From Oscillospiraceae bacterium (GTDB taxonomy: Bacteria; Bacillota; Clostridia; Oscillospirales; Ruminococcaceae): a DNA stretch of 64,000 nucleotides. Under the pieces are notes generated by a model. That model had not been told where the DNA came from, ran no database searches, and worked only from the letters and a program-made list of their open reading frames with translations. The stretch is from assembly GCA_017472735.1 (NCBI GenBank), contig JAFUOD010000019.1, positions 16,521 through 80,520 of the forward strand, written 5' to 3'. The translations under genes were made by a program, and so were the position numbers. Below, in pieces: positions 60,614 through 64,000 of this stretch; position 1 is the stretch's first letter; each line of letters opens with the position of its first letter.

Positions 60614-60932
60614 CCTCTCCTTTCAGTCCCTGCATGGTGACGGCAATGAGGTCGATGGTACTGAGCAGTTCGTCGGGTACGCTGTCCCCGGCGGCGATAC
60701 GCTCAAGTTCTGCGAGGATTGCCGCCATTTGGGTTTTGAGTGCTTTGTGCACTCTCGGATTGGGCTGTACCACCACTTCACGCCCCATGCACTTGCGGTA
60801 GCAATATTCCTGTTTGGGAAGTCCCGACAGGGCTACGGCTCTGTTCAGTTCTTCCTGTTCTTCCGGCGATACTCGGAAGCCCACCGTAATGCTGCGAAAA
60901 CGGTTGTGTTTGTCTACGTTCTTTGCTGACAT
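60600..60932 (-). CDS. MobC-like plasmid mobilization relaxosome protein
   Basis: A 110-residue protein. RFRSITVGFRVSPEEQEELN is the ribbon-helix-helix type DNA-binding start and VVVQPNPRVHKALKTQMAAI the conserved second half of small MobC-like proteins in clostridial integrative elements. It would help a relaxase nick the transfer origin. The start is the ATG with AAAGGAG ten bases upstream; a GTG three codons earlier is too near. It overlaps the integrase stop upstream and the ATPase start downstream, so the three form one operon. Confidence 0.78.
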   Translation of the reverse strand: MSAKNVDKHNRFRSITVGFRVSPEEQEELNRAVALSGLPKQEYCYRKCMGREVVVQPNPRVHKALKTQMAAILAELERIAAGDSVPDELLSTIDLIAVTMQGLKGEDAND

Positions 60933-60937
60933 CAATA

Positions 60938-62014
60938 TCACGCTCCTTTGCTAAGATCGTCCAGCTTGCTTGCCATCTCTTTCTGCTTGGAAGGGAACAG
61001 GTGGGCATATCGGTAGGTGATCTCTATGCTTTCGTGTCCCACTCTGTCGGCAATGGCTACCGCAGAGAATCCCATGTCGATCAGCAAACTGATGTGGCTG
61101 TGTCTCAAATCGTGGATTCTGATACGCTTAACCCCTGCGGCTTCTGCTCCTCTGTCCATTTCTCTGTGCAAGTAGCCCTTGTTGATGGTGAAAATACGGT
61201 CTTTCTTTTTCAGCCCGTATTGCATTTTGAAGAACTCTTGCATTTCCTCACAGAGAAAATCCGGCATTTGGATGGTACGATTGCTTTTCTTGGTCTTGGG
61301 AGAAGTAATCACATCCTTTCCTTTCAATCTCTGATAGGTCTTGTTGATTTTTACTGTTCCTCGCTCAAAATCGAAATCTGCTGGGGTCAGAGCCAACAGC
61401 TCGCCCTCACGGATGCCCGTCCAATAAAGCATCTGAAATGCGTAGTAGGAAACAGGCTTGTCCATCATTTCTTCCGCAAATTTCTGATATTCCTCTTTCG
61501 TCCAGAACAGCATTTCTTTGCGTTCCTCACTGCCCATGTTTCCGGCCTTCGCTGCCGGATTGGAGCGCAGATCGTAAAATCGTACTGCGTGGTTGAAAAT
61601 GGCGGAGAGCTGATTGTGCAGCGTTTTGAGGTAGCTCTGGGAATAGGGCTTGTGCTTTTCATCACGGTAGGCAAGCAGTTCGTTCTGCCACGCAATTACA
61701 TCCTTGGTGGTGATCTCATTGATCTTGCGCTTGCCGAAATAGGGGATGATCTTTGTCTGGATGATATTCTCCTTGGTTTGCCAGGTACTCTCTTTCAGCC
61801 TTGCTTTGAGATCAGCGGTATAAATCTCCACAAAGGCTTCAAAGCTCATATCCAAGTCCCCGGCGCTCTGCTGCTGGAACTTCTGCTCCCATTCCTGAGC
61901 TTCGCGGCGGGTATTGAATCCTCGCTTGCATTTTTGCTTTCTTGCTCCTGTCCAGTCTGTATACTGAGTGACCACATACCATTTTCCACTTTCTTTGTTC
62001 TTATAAGCAGGCAT
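60938..62014 (-). CDS. int: Tyrosine-type site-specific integrase
   Basis: A 358-residue phage/ICE-type integrase. An AP2-like arm-binding N-terminus (KNKESGKWYVVTQYTDWTG) and a SAM-like core-binding domain (about 55-160) precede the catalytic domain. Catalytic residues are seen: Arg in YWTGIREGELLAL, His-x-x-Arg in RIHDLRHSHISLL, His in RVGHESIEITY and Tyr in YRYAHL. AAAGGAG lies eight bases before the ATG. It overlaps the small HTH gene upstream by 14 bases. It would integrate and excise the element. Confidence 0.95.
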   Translation of the reverse strand: MPAYKNKESGKWYVVTQYTDWTGARKQKCKRGFNTRREAQEWEQKFQQQSAGDLDMSFEAFVEIYTADLKARLKESTWQTKENIIQTKIIPYFGKRKINEITTKDVIAWQNELLAYRDEKHKPYSQSYLKTLHNQLSAIFNHAVRFYDLRSNPAAKAGNMGSEERKEMLFWTKEEYQKFAEEMMDKPVSYYAFQMLYWTGIREGELLALTPADFDFERGTVKINKTYQRLKGKDVITSPKTKKSNRTIQMPDFLCEEMQEFFKMQYGLKKKDRIFTINKGYLHREMDRGAEAAGVKRIRIHDLRHSHISLLIDMGFSAVAIADRVGHESIEITYRYAHLFPSKQKEMASKLDDLSKGA

Positions 62015-62201
62015 TTTCTTCGCTCCTTTCTGCTCCGTAGAGCCTTTCGTTGAAATACTGACGGTTGACACGTCCGGCGATGGTGATATAACCTTTCGCT
62101 TTCAGTTCTTCGTTGAGCTGGCGCATAATCTTGTATGCGTGTGTCGTTGACACATCCAGCTCCTTTGCGACTTCATCCACTCGGATAAACTTCTTGTCCA
62201 T
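62001..62201 (-). CDS. Excisionase-like helix-turn-helix protein
   Basis: A 66-residue protein starting MDKKFIRVDEVAKELDVSTT, a winged-helix/MerR-type fold seen in Xis proteins and DNA-binding accessory proteins of integrative elements. It is directly upstream of and overlapping int, the normal place for xis. AAAGGAGG precedes the ATG. It may steer integrase to excision (inference). Confidence 0.78.
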   Translation of the reverse strand: MDKKFIRVDEVAKELDVSTTHAYKIMRQLNEELKAKGYITIAGRVNRQYFNERLYGAERSEENACL

Positions 62202-62242
62202 TCAAATCCTCCTTTCTTGATTTTTGGGTATACTATTCCTTA

Positions 62243-62413
62243 TTTAGTGTCGGAATACTTTCTGGCCGCCATCCGATTTGCCCGGGCGGACATCCTTAAA
62301 CATATTCGCTTAAGTCTGCATCATCAGTATACTAAACAAATTCCGTTATGTCAAGCGGTTTTGGAGAAAATATTAAATAATTTTGTTTAGCCTATCTTGA
62401 CACACACTAAACA
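62243..62413. promoter_or_regulatory. Intergenic control region with four CTAAACA-type sites
   Basis: Between the divergent xis-int and XRE genes the motif CTAAACA or close variants occurs four times: TTTAGTG at 62243-62249 (minus), ACTAAACA at 62331-62338, TTGTTTAG at 62383-62390 (minus), ACTAAACA at 62406-62413. The last two flank the -35 box of the XRE gene. Likely operators of the XRE repressor. Confidence 0.55.
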
Positions 62414-62426
62414 TTTATGTTATACT
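62397..62426 (+). promoter_or_regulatory. Promoter of the XRE regulator
   Basis: TTGACA at 62397-62402 and TATACT at 62421-62426 with an 18-base spacer; the spacer carries a CTAAACA site. Confidence 0.75.
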
Positions 62427-62457
62427 AACGACAACAATCCGAAAGGGAGAGAAGACT

Positions 62458-62982
62458 ATGGCAATCGGTGAAAGAATCCGTTTTATACGCAATCTGCGTG
62501 GTATGACGCAGAAGTGGCTCGGTCAAGCCGTGGGATTTCCCGAAAAGACCGCTGATATTCGCATGGCACAGTATGAGTCCGGCTCCAGAACACCCAAGGA
62601 AGATTTGGTAAAAGCTCTTGCGAATGTTCTGGAAGTTTCTCCTTTGGCTCTGAACATCCCCGATATTGACAGCGATCTGGGCTTTATTCATACGCTTTTC
62701 GCTATCGAGGACATTCATGGTGTAAGAGCAGAGAAGCAAGGGGACGAGGTACATATTGTCTTTGATGGCAGTAAGCGCACAATGAATGATTCCGTTTTCA
62801 AAATGCTTTCCGCATGGGCTGACCAAGCCGAAAAGCTGAGAAACGGCGAAATCAGCAAAGATCAGTATGACCGTTGGCGTTATACATTCCCGGCAGAGGA
62901 CACCACGCAGCGCTGGGTGAAAGTTCCTTCGCAGGAACTCAGCGATATGCTGATAAAAGCCTTCAAAAAGGATCTGAAATAA
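62458..62982 (+). CDS. XRE-family transcriptional regulator of the mobile element
   Basis: A 174-residue protein. The N-terminal Cro/C1-type helix-turn-helix spans about residues 5-68 (RIRFIRNLRGMTQKWLGQAV and MAQYESGSRTPKEDLVKALA). The C-terminal 100 residues, which include TLFAIEDIHGVRA, are a conserved extension of regulators found beside integrases in Firmicutes elements. GAAAGGGAG precedes the ATG. It is divergent from xis-int and probably represses them through the CTAAACA sites. Confidence 0.88.
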   Translation: MAIGERIRFIRNLRGMTQKWLGQAVGFPEKTADIRMAQYESGSRTPKEDLVKALANVLEVSPLALNIPDIDSDLGFIHTLFAIEDIHGVRAEKQGDEVHIVFDGSKRTMNDSVFKMLSAWADQAEKLRNGEISKDQYDRWRYTFPAEDTTQRWVKVPSQELSDMLIKAFKKDLK

Positions 62983-63631
62983 TCTCCAATAGACGACAAA
63001 AAGCCCGTACTGACATCCGATCAGTACGGGCTAAAATGTTAATATGGGTATTATGTGAGATGGTCGAAATTATTCTTTACTCACAAGCCACTCGCAACGC
63101 AGAATAATTGCATTGCGGCGGAATCTTATCAAAACCTTATCAGAAGAAGTGAGCGAAGTCCGAAAACCGTTGCAATTACTGGGTTTTTCGGATTTTTCGT
63201 TTTATTCCCACTCGCTAACCATTTTTGTCTCTGGTGTCTACAAGTAAGAATTTGGGTCATTTTCTATGGCATTTCGGGTCAAAATTGCACGTTTTTCTCA
63301 CCTGTTTCAGAGGTCTACAGGCATTTGACCTCATTTTGACCTCACGATTTGTCCTCAATTATGGGAGATGTAAGCGTTGATCACTAACTTGGAGTAATGA
63401 GGACTGTCTCTGAAATCTCTCAGGTGGCTTGTGGGTGTTGTTTCGTCTCACAAACGAAAACCGATTATTGTGTGCAATGTTGTCTGATGGCTTGCAGGTA
63501 ATACCTCCTGTAAGCGTCCTCATTATATCACAAATTCGGCAAAATTACAACTATCCCAGATGTAACTAATTTATGAACGGCAAAAAGAGCCTCCAGCGAA
63601 CTGCAAGCTCTTTTGCGAGAATGGGTATTTA
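62983..63631. other. Gene-free interval right of the XRE gene
   Basis: No supported coding frame. It has a perfect 12-bp hairpin at 63002-63032 (AGCCCGTACTGA/TCAGTACGGGCT; T run only on the minus side), a terminator-like stem at 63159-63192 followed by TTTTTCG, and the 15-mer repeat at 63202-63216. The remainder is AT-rich. Confidence 0.6.
63159..63216 (+). repeat. Hairpin plus direct repeat, right copy
   Basis: TCCGAAAA (63159-63166) pairs with TTTTTCGGA (63184-63192) around a TACTGGG-containing loop, then TTATTCCCACTCGCT at 63202-63216. The same order, hairpin with TACTGGG loop followed by the 15-mer, occurs at 56932-56995. Confidence 0.55.
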
Positions 63632-64000
63632 TTATTTCCGACGATGCTTCAAAATGTAGTCGTAACCAAGGTGGCGGCATCTATCGCAGGGTTCCTTTTC
63701 TTTCTGGAACGGGTCTCGTCTGGTGATAATGTACTCGTTGCTGTCTCTATATTCATCCAGGCATCTTTTACAGAGACAACGCACGTCGTCCTTGGGCGCA
63801 TGATAAACCCACAACCCATAGGTCTTTTTCAGCGCCTTGGAAATCGCATTGAGTGTGGCATGATCTTCTACGGTTCCGATATAAGGACCCAACTCATTTT
63901 GATTTACTGTGCGGATTTGTTCCAACATAACGGTGGATGGACGATCAAGCCCGTAACGCTCACCAAGGAAAATATGCGAAGGAAGATACATCCCTTTCTG
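63632..64000 (-). CDS. MazF/PemK-like protein with C-terminal cysteine cluster, cut by the window edge
   Basis: The frame stays open to the right edge, so the N-terminus is missing. Residues near the ATG at 63991 (YLPSHIFLGERYGLDRPSTV, then MLEQIRTVNQNELG) match the C-terminal half of MazF-type endoribonuclease toxins. After it come about 75 residues with CLCKRCLDEY and CDRCRHLGYDYIL, which look like a zinc ribbon and are not part of ordinary MazF. Such hybrid proteins are frequent in clostridial integrative elements. An antitoxin gene, if any, would lie outside the window. Confidence 0.65.
   Translation of the reverse strand, partial: QKGMYLPSHIFLGERYGLDRPSTVMLEQIRTVNQNELGPYIGTVEDHATLNAISKALKKTYGLWVYHAPKDDVRCLCKRCLDEYRDSNEYIITRRDPFQKEKEPCDRCRHLGYDYILKHRRK

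Noticed and set aside
60923-62053. 376-codon plus-strand frame antisense to the integrase
   Set aside because: The minus strand holds a clear tyrosine integrase with all catalytic residues; the antisense frame has no start signal and a leucine/phenylalanine-rich translation typical of a shadow.
1-64000. CRISPR arrays, rRNA and tRNA genes
   Set aside because: No regularly spaced repeats, no rRNA-like stretches and no tRNA T-loop/acceptor pattern were noticed on either strand by reading; a covariance search was not possible.

Overview
The window looks like chromosome of an anaerobic, spore-forming member of the Clostridia, probably close to the Oscillospirales/Ruminococcaceae. The evidence is the spoVA operon end, an uninterrupted sporulation sigma factor gene (sigK), an M23 peptidase resembling SpoIIQ, the SCIFF ranthipeptide with its radical SAM maturase, a preQ1 riboswitch before queT, DUF1836 and ArsP_2-type proteins, AGGAGG ribosome binding sites and TTGACA-17-TATAAT promoters. 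No rRNA, tRNA, CRISPR array or intact insertion sequence was seen.

Layout. 1-0.8 kb: end of spoVAD and spoVAE. 1-4.8 kb: MATE exporter, a cytosolic glycosidase-like barrel protein and a Cu/Zn superoxide dismutase, with two GC-rich four-way (cloverleaf) inverted-repeat elements between genes. 4.95-11.6 kb: a sulfur amino acid operon (metY, cysK, metF, a separate MetH-activation protein, metH) behind a leader that encodes a Met/Cys-rich 41-residue peptide, a terminator and a second 19-residue peptide ending Met-Cys. 11.6-15.5 kb: GPH symporter with a divergent TetR regulator, DegV, DUF1836. 15.5-19.2 kb: SCIFF peptide, maturase, PLP decarboxylase-like protein and a flavodoxin-type reductase. 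19.3-33.5 kb: housekeeping genes (rlmH, walJ-like, murA, a FGGY kinase, a lipid kinase, maf, ArsP_2 permease, M23 peptidase, queT, tmk, sigK). 33.7-40.3 kb: one 2190-residue NdvB-like protein whose active-site motifs look eroded. 40.5-51.8 kb: phosphoglycerate mutase, an acetyltransferase, esterases, a CofE-family ligase, carboxypeptidase M32, a nucleoside hydrolase, an amidase, a nitroreductase, M28 peptidase and others.

51.9-57 kb holds a four-gene two-component/membrane-protein operon and two GNAT genes. 57.2-60.3 kb is a pho regulon segment on the minus strand (pstB remnant, phoU, phoB-like, phoR-like). At about 60.27 kb the pstB remnant is fused to the 5' part of a mobile-element ATPase gene. 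From there to the right edge lies part of an integrative/mobilizable element: MobC-like protein, tyrosine integrase, excisionase-like HTH, divergent XRE regulator with repeated operator-like sites, and a MazF-like gene cut by the window edge.

Functional themes: sulfide assimilation into cysteine and methionine under probable leader-peptide control; sporulation; ranthipeptide maturation; queuosine precursor uptake under riboswitch control; phosphate sensing disrupted or rearranged next to a mobile element. All functions are read from sequence motifs and family knowledge; no database search was run.
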